This document shows, piece after piece, positions 1-9,135 of a stretch of DNA of 64,000 bases. Numbering within the stretch: position 1 is the stretch's first letter; every line of letters starts with the position of its first letter. Location: assembly GCF_013423955.1 (NCBI RefSeq), contig NZ_JACCKX010000001.1, positions 2,046,001 to 2,110,000 on the forward strand, in the 5' to 3' direction. Made by a program: the position numbers and the translations under genes. A model generated the notes under the pieces. That model searched no databases. It was not told the origin of the DNA and worked only from the letters and a program-made list of their open reading frames with translations. The stretch is from Ottowia beijingensis (GTDB lineage Bacteria > Pseudomonadota > Gammaproteobacteria > Burkholderiales > Burkholderiaceae_C).

Positions 1-363
1 ATCGTGCCCTGCGTGATCTCGGGCCGCGACTCGGCGCCGCTGCGTCTGCGGCTGCAGGCGCTGGGCGTGCAGCACCTGCGCCTGGGCACCGAGGACAAGC
101 GCCCCGCCGCCGAGGCCCTGCTGGCCGAGCTGGGCCTCGACTGGTCGCAGGCCGCCGCCATGGGCGACGACTGGCCCGACCTGCCGGTGATGCAGCGCGC
201 CGCCTTCGCCTGTGCGCCGCCGCAGGCCCACCCCGAGGTGCTGGCGGTGGCGCACCACGTCACCCAAGCGGCGGCCGGCGCCGGCGCGGGCCGCGAATTC
301 TGCGACCTGCTGCTGGTGGCGGGCGGGCATTACCGGCGCCTGCTGGACGAGGTGCTGGCATGA
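1..363 (+). CDS. kdsC: 3-deoxy-D-manno-octulosonate-8-phosphate phosphatase (5' end outside window)
   Basis: This is the C-terminal part of a HAD-type KdsC, which removes phosphate from Kdo-8-phosphate in the cytoplasm during lipopolysaccharide core synthesis. The frame is open from base 1, so the N-terminus with the catalytic DxD lies outside the window. Visible hallmarks are ISGRDS, the DK before the C-terminal helix, and MGDDWPDL, which is the Mg-binding HAD motif IV with its double Asp. The stop TGA overlaps the next ATG (ATGA), so it is translationally coupled to lptC, the usual Kdo/LPS-export gene order. Confidence 0.9.
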   Translation: MVPCVISGRDSAPLRLRLQALGVQHLRLGTEDKRPAAEALLAELGLDWSQAAAMGDDWPDLPVMQRAAFACAPPQAHPEVLAVAHHVTQAAAGAGAGREFCDLLLVAGGHYRRLLDEVLA

Positions 364-977
364 ACCCGGCCCGCCTGTGGCGCTACGGCATGAACCAGTT
401 GTCGGCCTGGCTGCCGGCCTTGCTGATGCTGGTGTTCGCGCTCGGCACCTGGTGGCTGGTGCGCAACGCGCCCAAGTTCGCGGCGGCGGATGCCGAGCAG
501 GTGGTGTCGAAGGAGCCCGATTACTTCATGCGCGATTTCTCGGTGCGCAGCTTTGATCCCTCGGGCCGCCTGAAGTCCGAGCTCATCGGTGCCGAAGGCC
601 ACCATTACCCGGCCACCGACACGCTGGAGGTGCAGCAGCCGCGCATCCGCTCGTACGACGAGCAGGGCCACCCGACGGTGGCCACGGCGCAGCGCGCGGT
701 CTCCAACGGCGATGGCTCGGAAGTGCAGCTGTACGGCAATGCCCGCGTGGTGCGCGACGCCGTGGCACGCCCCGGCCAGGCGGCGGTGCCGCGCATGGAG
801 TTCCTGGGCGAGTACCTGCACGCCTTCATCGACGAGGAGCGCGTGAGCTCGGACCAGCCGGTGGAGCTGCGCCGCGGCGCCGACGTGTTCACCGGCGACG
901 TGTTCTCCTACGACGACCGCAGCGGCGTGGCCGAGCTCACGGGCCGCGTGCGCGGCGTGCTGCAGCCGCAGCGCTGA
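360..977 (+). CDS. lptC: LPS export ABC transporter periplasmic protein LptC
   Basis: LptC is the bitopic inner-membrane protein that passes LPS from the LptBFG transporter to periplasmic LptA. The 205-residue product has a short cytoplasmic start, one hydrophobic anchor at about residues 14-31 (LSAWLPALLMLVFALGTWWL) and a beta-rich periplasmic domain, including DYFMRDFSVRSFDPSGRLKS and a C-terminal FTGDVFSYDDRSG segment. The start overlaps the kdsC stop by four bases. The lptA and lptB genes that often follow are not found here; an SDR gene comes next. Confidence 0.88.
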   Translation: MNPARLWRYGMNQLSAWLPALLMLVFALGTWWLVRNAPKFAAADAEQVVSKEPDYFMRDFSVRSFDPSGRLKSELIGAEGHHYPATDTLEVQQPRIRSYDEQGHPTVATAQRAVSNGDGSEVQLYGNARVVRDAVARPGQAAVPRMEFLGEYLHAFIDEERVSSDQPVELRRGADVFTGDVFSYDDRSGVAELTGRVRGVLQPQR

Positions 978-986
978 CGCCGGCCC

Positions 987-1789
987 ATGGCTGCCGCGCC
1001 CTGGCCTTCATCACTGGCGCCTCCAGCGGCATCGGCCAGGCCCTGGCGCTGCGTTACGTGGCGGCCGGCTGGCGCGTGGCGCTGGTGGCGCGGCGCCAGG
1101 CCGAGCTGACCGCCTGGGCCACCGCGCAGGGCTGGCCCGCCGGGCGCTGGCAGGTGTACGGCGCCGACGTGGCCGTCATCGACGCCATCGTGGCCGCCGG
1201 CCAGGCCTGCATCGCCGCGCAGGGCGTGCCCGACGTGGTGATCGCCAACGCCGGCATCAGCGTCGGCATGGACACGGCCGAGCGGGATGACATCGACGTC
1301 ATGGCGCGCACCTTCGCCGTCAACAACACCGGCATGGCGGCGACGTTCCATCCCTTCGTCGAGCCCATGCGCCGGCGCGGCAGCGGCACGCTGGTGGGCA
1401 TCGCCAGCGTGGCCGCCATCCGCGGGCTGCCGGGCCATGGCGCCTATTGCGCCAGCAAGGCGGGGGTGGTGAGCTACTGCGAAAGCCTGCGTGGCGAACT
1501 GCGCGGCAGCGGCGTGCGCGTGGTCATCATCGGGCCCGGCTACATCGACACGCCGCTGACACGCCAGAACCGCTATGCCATGCCGTTCCTGATGCCGGCC
1601 GAGGTGTTCGCCGACCGGGCTTACCGGGCCATCGAGCGCGGTGTCAGCTACCGCGTGATTCCGTGGCAGATGGCGGTGGTCGCCAGGCTGTTGCGCGTGC
1701 TGCCGAACGCCCTGTTCGACCGGCTGCTGGCGGGCCGCCCGCGCAAGGCGCGGCAGCACCCTCATCCTGAGCGTCGGCGGCGACCATGA
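987..1789 (+). CDS. SDR family oxidoreductase (one apparent frameshift near the start)
   Basis: This is a short-chain dehydrogenase/reductase of about 267 residues with a Rossmann fold. It shows the nucleotide-binding ITGASSGIGQ motif, NNAG-equivalent IANAGIS, the catalytic Ser (GIASVAA) and YCASK as the Tyr-x3-Lys pair. The substrate is unknown. The ATG at 987 (MAAAP...) is in a different frame from ITGASSGIG. Adding one C to the CCC run at 999-1001 joins them as MAAAPLAFITGASSGIG. An uninterrupted reading would start only at GTG/ATG-like codons near 1058, losing the NAD(P) motif, so the upstream start is preferred. A bidirectional terminator follows directly after the stop. Confidence 0.82.
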
Positions 1790-1815
1790 AAAAGGCTCCC
1801 GAGGGAGCCTTTCTG
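1790..1815. terminator. bidirectional Rho-independent terminator
   Basis: A perfect 7-bp stem GGCTCCC / GGGAGCC (1794-1800 and 1803-1809) with a GA loop is flanked by an A-run on the left and TTTCT on the right. It sits between the convergent SDR and RNA-binding protein genes and can stop transcription in both directions. Confidence 0.85.
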
Positions 1816-1851
1816 GTGGATGTCCTCCGGGCCGCGGCCCGAGTCGTCACA

Positions 1852-2448
1852 TCACTCGTCGTCGCGACCGCCGTCGTAGCCGCCTTCACGGCGACCACCG
1901 CCATAACCGCCTTCACGGCGGCCACCGCCACGCGGGCCGGCGCCGTAAGGGCTGCGGAAGCTGCCGTCGTTGCCGCCGCCTTCGTAGCCGCCACCGCCTT
2001 CGCGGCGACCGCCACCGTAGCCACCGCCGCCGCTGCCTTCGCGACGACCACCGCCGTAACCACCGCCACCGCCGCCGTAACCGCCGCCGCCACCACCGTA
2101 GCCACCGCCGCCTTCACGGCGACCGCCGCCGTAGCCGCCGCCACCGCCGCCGCCGTAACCACCACCGCCACCACCAAAACCGCCGGTGCGGGGGCGAGCT
2201 TCCATCGGGCGGGCTTCGTTGACGACCACGTTGCGGCCGCCAAGCGATTGGCCGTTCATGCCGTTGATGGCGTCCTGCGCCTCGGCATCGGTGCCCATTT
2301 CGACAAAGCCGAAGCCCTTGGAGCGGCCGGTGTCGCGCTCCATCATCACCTTGGCGCTGGTCACGGAACCGAACTGCGCGAAGGCTTGCGCCAGGTCGGC
2401 ATCGCGTACGCCGTACGGAAGGTTGCCGACATAAAGTTTGTTGCCCAT
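1852..2448 (-). CDS. glycine-rich RNA-binding protein (RRM domain)
   Basis: This 198-residue protein has one N-terminal RNA-recognition motif (about residues 3-82) and a long Gly-rich tail. RNP2 is LYVGNL (residues 5-10) and RNP1 is KGFGFVEM (about 44-51). From about residue 88 the protein is almost entirely Gly/Tyr/Arg, with repeated GGYGGG and GRREGG units ending in DDE, which resembles the cold-inducible glycine-rich RNA-binding proteins of cyanobacteria, plants and betaproteobacteria. The likely role is RNA binding or chaperoning under cold or other stress (inference from the family). A GAGGAGT ribosome site precedes the ATG and there is a long leader. The tail is low complexity and makes long shadow ORFs on the other strand. 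Confidence 0.9.
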   Translation of the reverse strand: MGNKLYVGNLPYGVRDADLAQAFAQFGSVTSAKVMMERDTGRSKGFGFVEMGTDAEAQDAINGMNGQSLGGRNVVVNEARPMEARPRTGGFGGGGGGYGGGGGGGYGGGRREGGGGYGGGGGGYGGGGGGYGGGRREGSGGGGYGGGRREGGGGYEGGGNDGSFRSPYGAGPRGGGRREGGYGGGRREGGYDGGRDDE

Positions 2449-2591
2449 TAAACGGGACTCCTCAATAACAAAGAAAAAGCGATGGAGTCCGCAAAACGCC
2501 TTCCACGAACCTTGGCTCGGCCAAGAAGGGGCAACTGACTGTGATCACCGCAAAGCACATGGCGTACCACTTTCTGTGGCACACCCGCGCG

Positions 2592-2619
2592 ATTATGCGT
2601 CAGAACCATGAAAGTCAAG
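2592..2619 (-). promoter_or_regulatory. putative sigma-70 promoter of the RNA-binding protein gene
   Basis: Read on the minus strand, TTGACT (2614-2619) and CATAAT (2593-2598) are spaced about 15-16 bases. Transcription would start near 2585, giving a leader of about 135 bases before the ATG, a length typical of cold-shock mRNAs. Confidence 0.5.
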
Positions 2620-2751
2620 CATGTGGAAATTAGTTGACTGATATTGTCGGAATTCGCGTGGATACTGGCTTTGCGCACGATTGGGCCTCTGTGTGGGGGC
2701 TAGAATCCGCGGCCTTCAGGCTGTGCGGCGCGGCGTCGATCGGCTTTCAGG

Positions 2752-2812
2752 CAACTATTGTTTCCATAGCTGTTGGCGCATGACAGGCTTGCGAAAACGG
2801 GCATTTTGACCA
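2752..2812 (+). repeat. dispersed ~60-bp repeat, copy 1
   Basis: This copy reads CATAGCTGTTGGCGCATGAC, then a GGGC-type segment and CATTTTGACC. It lies about 20-80 bases upstream of the GDT1-type gene. Confidence 0.6.
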
Positions 2813-2834
2813 TCATTCTTGATTCGCAGCCTTC

Positions 2835-3404
2835 ATGGAAGCCTTCCTGATCTCGACCGGCATCGTCGCCTTGGCTGAAATGGGTGACAAGACGCAATTG
2901 CTGTCGCTGGTGCTGGCGGCACGCTTTCGCAAGCCCTGGCCGATAGTGTTGGGAATTTTCGTCGCCACGCTGGCCAATCACGCGCTGGCCGGCGCCGTCG
3001 GCAGCTGGGTGACCACAGTGCTGGGCCCCGATGTGCTGCGCTGGGTGCTGGGTGCATCGTTCATTGCCATGGCCGTGTGGATGCTGATTCCCGACAAGCT
3101 CGACGATGGCGACACGCCGTCCGGCACCAGCCAGTGGGGCGTGTTCGGCACCACGCTGATCGCGTTCTTCCTGGCCGAGATGGGTGACAAGACCCAGATC
3201 GCCACCGTGGCGCTGGCAGCGCAATACCAGCAGTGGGCGGCGGTGGTGGCCGGCACCACGCTGGGCATGATGATCGCCAATGCACCCGTGGTGTGGTTCG
3301 GCGACAGGCTGGTCAAGAAGGTGCCCATCCGTGTGGTGCACCTGATCTCGGCGCTGATCTTTGCCGTGCTGGGGGTGTTGGCCATCATGGGCGTGGGGGC
3401 GTAG
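2835..3404 (+). CDS. TMEM165/GDT1 family (UPF0016) cation transporter
   Basis: This 189-residue inner-membrane protein has six predicted membrane segments in two repeats. Each repeat carries the family signature E-x-G-D-K-T: LAEMGDKTQLLSLVLA near residue 14 and LAEMGDKTQIATVALA near residue 115. Family members exchange Ca2+/Mn2+ for protons, and bacterial relatives export manganese, so a Mn2+ exporter is the likely role (inference). Full length, no frameshift. No strong Shine-Dalgarno precedes the ATG, but no alternative start would keep the first membrane segment. It is a single gene, with metX starting downstream behind its own leader. Confidence 0.88.
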   Translation: MEAFLISTGIVALAEMGDKTQLLSLVLAARFRKPWPIVLGIFVATLANHALAGAVGSWVTTVLGPDVLRWVLGASFIAMAVWMLIPDKLDDGDTPSGTSQWGVFGTTLIAFFLAEMGDKTQIATVALAAQYQQWAAVVAGTTLGMMIANAPVVWFGDRLVKKVPIRVVHLISALIFAVLGVLAIMGVGA

Positions 3405-3417
3405 GCAGGCGCGGCGC

Positions 3418-3423
3418 TATACT
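3418..3423 (+). promoter_or_regulatory. putative -10 box of the metXW leader
   Basis: TATACT at 3418-3423 would start transcription near 3430, exactly at the 5' edge of the SAM-II-like aptamer. The matching -35 is weak. Confidence 0.45.
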
Positions 3424-3430
3424 GGCCTTT

Positions 3431-3484
3431 CAGCGCCGATTTGCCTCTGCTTGCGGGCGCTTAACAAATACCGCTAAATCCGAG
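3431..3484 (+). ncRNA. SAM-II-like riboswitch (metX leader)
   Basis: The leader of metX has the compact pseudoknot layout of SAM-II. P1 is AGCGCC (3432-3437) with GGCGCT (3456-3461). The loop that follows the first P1 strand begins ATTTG (3439-3443), which can pair with CAAAT (3465-3469) downstream. The 3' part is ACCGCTAAATCCGAG, containing the conserved GCTAAA. The order of GATTT, TTGC, GCGC, AAAT and GCTAAA matches the known metX/metA SAM-II aptamers. SAM binding would shut off methionine synthesis. The assignment is by eye and was not run against a covariance model. Confidence 0.72.
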
Positions 3485-3494
3485 ACACGCGTGC

Positions 3495-3529
3495 AACCCG
3501 GTTTCTGATTTGGCGGAACCGGGTTTTTT
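3495..3529 (+). terminator. attenuator hairpin between riboswitch and metX
   Basis: The stem AACCCGGTT (3495-3503) pairs with AACCGGGTT (3517-3525) and is followed by a run of T to 3529, only seven bases before the metX ATG. This is a Rho-independent terminator in the leader. Its U-run is close enough to the start that it could also mask the ribosome-binding region. Confidence 0.8.
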
Positions 3530-3535
3530 GTTGCC

Positions 3536-4748
3536 ATGTCGTTCATCGCCACGCCGCAAAGCCTGCATTTCGAGGCGCCGCTGCCCCTGCAAAGCGGCGC
3601 GTCGATCCGCGGCTACGACCTCACCTACGAAACCTACGGCCAGCTCAATGCCGAGCGCAGCAACGCCGTGCTGATCTGCCATGCGCTCAACGCCTCGCAC
3701 CACGTGGCCGGCATCTACGAAGGCCAGGCACGCAGCGAAGGCTGGTGGGACAACATGGTCGGCCCCGGCAAGCCGGTGGATACGGACCGCTTCTTTGTCA
3801 TCGGTGTCAACAACCTGGGCAGCTGCTTCGGCTCCACCGGGCCGATGCACGTGAACCCCGACACAGAGCGCGTGTATGGCGCCGACTTCCCGGTTGTCAC
3901 CGTGGAAGACTGGGTCAACGCCCAGGCCCGCCTGCTCGATGCGCTGGGCATCCAGCAGCTGGCCGCCGTGATGGGCGGCAGCCTGGGCGGCATGCAGGCG
4001 CTGAGCTGGACGCTGCAATACCCCGAGCGCGTGCGCCACGCCGTGGTGGTGGCCAGCGCGCCCAACCTGTCGGCCGAGAACATCGCCTTCAACGAGGTCG
4101 CGCGCCGCGCCATCGTCACCGACCCGGACTTTCACGGTGGCCACTTCTACCAGCACGGCGTGGTGCCGGCGCGCGGCCTGCGCATCGCGCGCATGATCGG
4201 CCACATCACGTATCTCAGCGACGACGTGATGAACGCCAAGTTCGGCCGCGAATTAAGGCCCCCACGCTCCCTGCTTCGCATGGTGCGCTGCCCCCGGAGG
4301 GGCGCTCGCGCCTAGGGGCGGCCCGTCGGCGCTCGACGCGCCGCCCGTGCCAGCCTATCGTTATTCGACGCAGGACATCGAGTTCCAGATAGAGAGCTAC
4401 CTGCGCTACCAGGGCGACAAGTTCAGCGAATACTTCGACGCCAACACCTATCTGCTGATCACCCGCGCGCTGGATTACTTCGACCCCGCGCGCGCCTTCG
4501 GCGGCGACCTGACGCAGGCGCTGGCGCGGGCCACGTGCAAGTTCCTGCTGGTCAGCTTCTCCACCGACTGGCGTTTCTCGCCCGCGCGCTCGCGCGAGAT
4601 CGTCAAGGCGCTGCTCGAGAACCGCCGCGACGTCAGCTACGCCGAGATCGACGCGCCCCACGGGCACGATGCCTTCCTGCTGGAAGACGAGCGCTACGTG
4701 GGCGTGGTGCGCTCCTATTTCGAGAGTTTTGCAGGAGAAGCGCGATGA
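3536..4748 (+). CDS. metX: homoserine O-acetyltransferase, interrupted by a repeat insertion and frame change
   Basis: MetX acylates homoserine, the first committed step of methionine synthesis. The alpha/beta-hydrolase fold is clear: [12 protein letters not shown], nucleophile Ser in GGSLGGMQA (about residue 146), then [14 protein letters not shown], the STDWRF Asp region and the PHGHDAF His near the C-terminus. After FGREL (4242-4255) the frame runs into about 90 bases of GC-rich repeat-like DNA and a stop at 4313. The protein resumes in another phase at YRYSTQD (about 4353). The third phase is open across the inserted stretch, so one extra base would explain the break, leaving MetX with a foreign linker of about 30 residues. 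It is either a live gene with a sequence error or a truncated one. ATGA-coupled to metW. Confidence 0.85.
4253..4346. repeat. GC-rich repeat-like insertion inside metX
   Basis: The stretch CCCCCACGCTCCCTGCTTCG...CTGCCCCCGGAGGGGCG resembles intergenic GC-rich palindromic repeats of Comamonadaceae genomes (established knowledge, from memory). It separates two well-conserved MetX blocks and shifts the frame. Confidence 0.55.
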
Positions 4749-5329
4749 GCGATGCCCTGACGCAAGACACCATCGCCCGCCTCGTGCCCGAAGGCGCGCA
4801 CGTGCTCGATCTGGGCTGCGGCGACGGCGCGCTGCTGGAGAAGCTGGTGCGCCAGCGCCGCTGCACCGGCTACGGCATCGAGATAGACGACGCCAACGTG
4901 CTGGCCTGCGTTCAGCGCGGCGTGAACGTGCTGCAACTCAACCTGCATGAAGGGCTAAGGGCGTTCCAGGACCAGAGCTTCGACGTCGTGCTGCAGATCG
5001 ACACGCTGCAGCACCTGCGCAACGCCGAGGTGATGCTGCGCGAAACCGCGCGCGTGGGCCGCATCGGCATCGTAGCCTTCCCCAACTTCGCCTACTGGCC
5101 CAACCGCCTGAGCATCGCGCGTGGCCGCATGCCGGTGACGCGGCGCCTGCCCTACCAGTGGTACGACACGCCCAACATCCGCGTCGGCACCTTCAGGGAT
5201 TTCGAGGCGCTGGCGAAGAAGAACGGCCTGAAGGTGCTCGACGCCTTCGGCCTGCAGGACGGCCGCACCGTGCGCTGGCTGCCCAATGCGCGCGCCAGCA
5301 CGGCGGTGTTCAAGCTGGCGCGCGGCTGA
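4745..5329 (+). CDS. metW: methionine biosynthesis protein MetW
   Basis: MetW is a small class I SAM-dependent methyltransferase-fold protein that in proteobacteria is encoded next to metX and is needed for, or stimulates, homoserine acylation. The 194-residue product shows motif [16 protein letters not shown] (about 20-34), acidic YGIEID, and the MetW-typical [20 protein letters not shown] and [12 protein letters not shown] blocks. ATG overlaps the metX stop (ATGA), so the pair is one operon under the SAM-II-like leader. Intact. Confidence 0.92.
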   Translation: MSDALTQDTIARLVPEGAHVLDLGCGDGALLEKLVRQRRCTGYGIEIDDANVLACVQRGVNVLQLNLHEGLRAFQDQSFDVVLQIDTLQHLRNAEVMLRETARVGRIGIVAFPNFAYWPNRLSIARGRMPVTRRLPYQWYDTPNIRVGTFRDFEALAKKNGLKVLDAFGLQDGRTVRWLPNARASTAVFKLARG

Positions 5330-5450
5330 ACACTTCGACGCAAATCGTCATTGAACCGACCCGGTGCTGACACGGCCAATTCACGGCGCAGGAAGAAAGT
5401 AAGCCTTTTGTGTTTTCGCCCGCTGAGGAAGGCGGGGCGAGGAGAGGCTC

Positions 5451-8400
5451 ATGTTCACATCTATCTCTGCGCGCCGTTGGTGGCGCGCGGGCGGCGCCTT
5501 GGCGATGACTGGCCTGCTCATGGCGGCATCGGCGCAGGCCGCGCCCATTCAGTTCGGCGGCGGCACGTACACGCAGAATTTCGACACGCTTGCCACGTCA
5601 GGCAATAACAACCCCTGGTCGAACGGCAGCACGCTGCAGGGGTGGTACCTGTTCACCATGGCGAATGCCGAGGTCACCACCTACCGTGCCGGCAGCGGTT
5701 CTGCCAACAACGGTGCCTTCTACAGTTTCGGCATTGGCACCGATGCCGACCGTGCTCTGGGCGGCATCGGCTCAGGCAGCGTCTCCGGCTACATCGCGCT
5801 GGCCCTGACCAACACCAGCGGCCGCACCATCAACGCGCTCGACCTTGCCTTCAACGGCGAGCAATGGCGCAACGGCGGCAACACCAGTGCGCAGACGATG
5901 GTGCTGGAATACGGCCTGGGCGACAGCTTTACCACGGTGACGCAATGGACCGCCGTGCCCGCGCTCCACTGGGAATCGCCTGTCACTGGCCCCTCAGCCG
6001 CTGCAGTGGATGGCAGCTCGGCAGGGCGTGTGCCGGTCAGCGGCGCCCTGAGCAATCTGAACTGGGGCAGCCAGCAGACGCTGTGGCTGCGCTGGATCGA
6101 GCGCAACGACACCGGCAATGACCACGGCCTGGCCATCGACGACTTTTCGCTGGCGGCCGCGGCCGCGCCCAGCGGGTCCACCTTCTCCATCGCCGCGCTC
6201 GATGCCGACAAGGCTGAAGGCAACGCCGGCAGCACGCCCCTCACCTTCACGGCCACGCGCAGCGGCGACACCGCGGCGGCGGCCGCCGTGGCCTATGCCG
6301 TCACCGGCAGCGGCACCGTCGCGGCCAATGGCGCCGACTTCGAGGGCGGTACCCTGCCCAGTGGCACGCTGAGCTTCGCCGCTGGCGAAACCAACAAGAC
6401 GCTCACCATCGCCGTGGCCGGGGACACCACGGCCGAACCGGACGAAGGCTTCACCGTCACGCTGAGCAGTCCCACCCCCGGCACGCTGGGCACCGCCACG
6501 GCCAGGGGCATCATCCGCAACGACGACACCAGCACCGGCTTCACCAAGATCTCCAGCGTGCAGGGCAGCGGCAACGCCACGCCGTTGCCCACCAACCAGC
6601 GCGTGACGGTGCAGGGCATGGTGACCGCCTGCGTGCCCAACCTGAGCGGCTTCGTGTTGCAGGCGACGCGGCCGGACGAGATGGACGACGACCCGGCCAC
6701 GTCCGAGGGTCTGTTCGTCTTTACGGCGCCAACATGCCGGCCTTCATGAGCGGCGGCGCGTGCCCGCTGGGCACCACCTACCAGGTCAACGGCGTCCCGG
6801 GCGAATACAACGGCCAGACGCAGCTCGGCTCGCCCAACACCTACACCGTCGTCTATCAGGGCAGCGCCAGCAATCTGCCGGCGCCGGTGACGATCCAGCT
6901 GCCGGTGCCCGACCCCACGGTCTGGGAGCGCTACGAGGGCATGCGGGTCAAGGTCGTCGCGGCCAGCGGCAGGCTGGTGGTGACCGACAACTACAACCTG
7001 GGCCGCTATGGCGGCCTGACGTTGGCCGGCGGTGGCCTGCAGACTCAATACACCGAGCTGAATGCGCCGGACACGCAGGGCAACCTGGCCTGGCTGAACG
7101 CGGCCAGGCTCAACCAGATCCAGCTGGACGACGGCAGCAGCCGGCAGAACCCCGGCTTGCTGCCGGGCCGCAACGGCCAGCCGCTGTGGGCCAGCAACAC
7201 CCTGCGCGCGGGCGACAGCACCGACGCGGTCATCGGCTATCTCGATCAGTTCGACGATGGCAAGGGCACCTTGGCCCTGCACGAAAACAGCTACCGCATC
7301 CAGCCCACCGCCCCGCCGATGTTCAGTGGCGATGCGCGCCCGGTGGCCCATGACATCCCTGCCGCCATACGCGATGCGGGCATCAAGGTGGCATCGGTCA
7401 ACGTGCTGAACTACTTCACCACGCTGGGCACGGCCAACTTCAACACGCCGCTGGGCAACGCCATGGGCGGGCGTGGCGCCAGCAACGCCGCGGAGTTCAA
7501 GCGCCAGGAGGACAAGCTTGTCGCCAAGCTGCTGGGGCTGGACGCCGACGTGATGGGCCTGATGGAAATCCAGAACAACGGCTTTGCCACGCCCACGGGC
7601 ACCACCAGCAACGGCAAGAGCGCGATCCAGTCGCTGACCGACGCGCTCAACGCCAGGGCCGGCGCCGATGTCTATGCCTTCGTCAGCGGGCCGTTCAAGT
7701 CGGGCAGCACCACGGTGGCCGCCGCCGGCAACGATGCCATCACCGGCGGCATCCTCTACAAGCGCAACAGGCTCACGCCCGTGGGGCCGGCCGCCGTGCC
7801 GGACCGCGCCAACCTGGCCCAGTACGACGCCTTCTGGGGCCCGCCGGCGCAGAACGGCAACCGGGTGCCGATCGCGCAGACCTTCCAGGCCAACCGGGTC
7901 GATGGCTCGCCCGACCGCGGCGGCGAGAAGTTCACCGTGGTGGTAAACCACTTCAAGTCCAAGGGCAGCGCCACCGTGGAGCAGGGCATGGACCAGGACG
8001 ACGGCCAGGGCAACGCCTACCTGGCACGCGAAAAGGCCGCCGCGCAACTGCTGGCCTGGATGCGCACCCACCCCACCGGCGACGCCGACCCCGACCCCGA
8101 CGTGCTGCTGCTGGGCGACTTCAACGCCTACAGCCAGGAAAAAGCGATCAAGGACCTGGTGGCGGGCGGCTTCCAGAAGGTGTCGAGCGGCTACTCGTAT
8201 TCTTTCGACGGCCTGTGGGGCTCGCTGGACCACATCTTCGCCAGCAACGCACTGCAGGCCAGCGGGCAGATCGCGGGCGTGACCAAGTGGCACATCAACG
8301 CCGAGGAGCCGGCCGTGCTGGACTACAACACCGAATACAACTCCGCCGATCAGGTCAGCAGCTACTATGCCGCCGACGCCTACCGAGCAAGCGATCACAA

Positions 8401-8965
8401 CCCCTTGCTGATCGGCCTCAACCTGGGCGCCGCGCGCGCCGCACCCGCCACCGAGTTCAGCCTGCCCCTGGCCGGCGGCGCGGGCACCCTGAGCGCCACC
8501 AGCTGCCGCCTGGCCGCCACGCCAACGCTGGCCAGCGCCCCGGCCGCCGCGCCCGCGGGCTGGCAGCTGCCTTACCCGCTGCTGTCGTTCCAGGCACAGG
8601 ACTGCGGCCAGCAGGGCAGCCTGACAATGACGCTGACCTACCCGCAGGCGCTGCCCGCCGGCGCACAGCTGTGGAAATGGGGCCCGACCGCCGCCAACCC
8701 GGCCGACCACTGGTACACGCTGCCGGCCCGCATCGATGGCAACACCGTCACCTTCACCCTGACCGACGGCGCCGATGGCGACGCCGACCGCACGGCCAAC
8801 GGCGTCATCGTCGACCCGGTCACCGTCGGCCTGCCGCTGGCGGCGCCCGGCCCCGGCGGCCCTGGCACGGTGGCCGCCGTGCCCACGCTGCACGAATGGT
8901 CGATGGTGCTGCTGGCCTTGCTGATGCTGGGAAGCGCGGCCCACCGTCAGCGCCGCCGCCGCTGA
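5451..8965 (+). CDS. ExeM/NucH-like secreted endonuclease with Calx-beta and IPTL-CTERM (one frameshift)
   Basis: This secreted protein of about 1,170 residues is read in two frames joined near 6725, where one G appears missing (TFTG-ANMPAF). In order it has a signal peptide (about 1-30, ending AQAAP), a beta-sandwich start (QFGGGTYTQNFDTLATS), a Calx-beta domain (about 245-355, ending GIIRNDD), an OB-like segment (VTVQGMVTAC) and an endonuclease/exonuclease/phosphatase domain (MEIQNNG, VVNHFKSKGS, LLLGDFNAYS, SLDHIF, SDHNP). The C-terminus is VPTLHEWSMVLLALLMLG plus an Arg tail, an IPTL-CTERM sorting signal of the PEP-CTERM/exosortase type. It likely degrades extracellular DNA at the surface or in biofilm (inference). 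AGGAGAGG precedes the ATG. Confidence 0.88.
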
Positions 8966-9017
8966 CGCCCGCCGCCGCCCTGCGAGATTCATGGCAGATC
9001 GGCCGCCAGTTCTTGTA

Positions 9018-9046
9018 CAGCAAGCGCTGGCAGCTATCAATAATGA
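9018..9046 (-). repeat. dispersed repeat, partial copy 2
   Basis: CAGCAAGCGCTGGCAGCTAT followed by CAATAATGA is the complementary orientation of the family core, between the nuclease and the amidase. Confidence 0.6.
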
Positions 9047-9135
9047 ACTAAGCCGCGCCATGCCCACCGCTGCGCGCACGATCGTGCGGGCGCGATGTAC
9101 GCTCGCCGTTTTCCACCGCTTGCGCCGCCATCGCC

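Larger units (their letters stand above)
2449..2834. other. intergenic region between rbp (leftward) and the GDT1-type gene (rightward)
   Basis: No gene is seen in these 386 bases. The left part is the leftward leader and promoter of the RNA-binding protein gene. The right part (about 2751-2812) holds a copy of the dispersed repeat just before the transporter start. A manganese (yybP-ykoY) riboswitch was looked for upstream of the transporter and not recognised. Confidence 0.6.

Noticed and set aside
1860..2180. Short regular repeats resembling a repeat array or CRISPR
   Set aside because: They are GGC/GGT-type codon repeats of the Gly-rich tail, without spacers of constant length.
1786..2451. 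A plus-strand Ala/Thr-rich frame over the RNA-binding protein gene
   Set aside because: It is the complement of the Gly-rich tail of an RRM protein and arises from codon repeats.
2700..2834. Possible manganese (yybP-ykoY) riboswitch before the GDT1-type transporter
   Set aside because: The conserved paired elements were not found; the segment is mostly a dispersed repeat copy.
6293..9079. A minus-strand open frame of over 900 codons opposite the secreted nuclease
   Set aside because: It is the antisense of a recognisable nuclease in GC-rich DNA; the translation is rich in Arg/Ala/Gly/His and matches no family.
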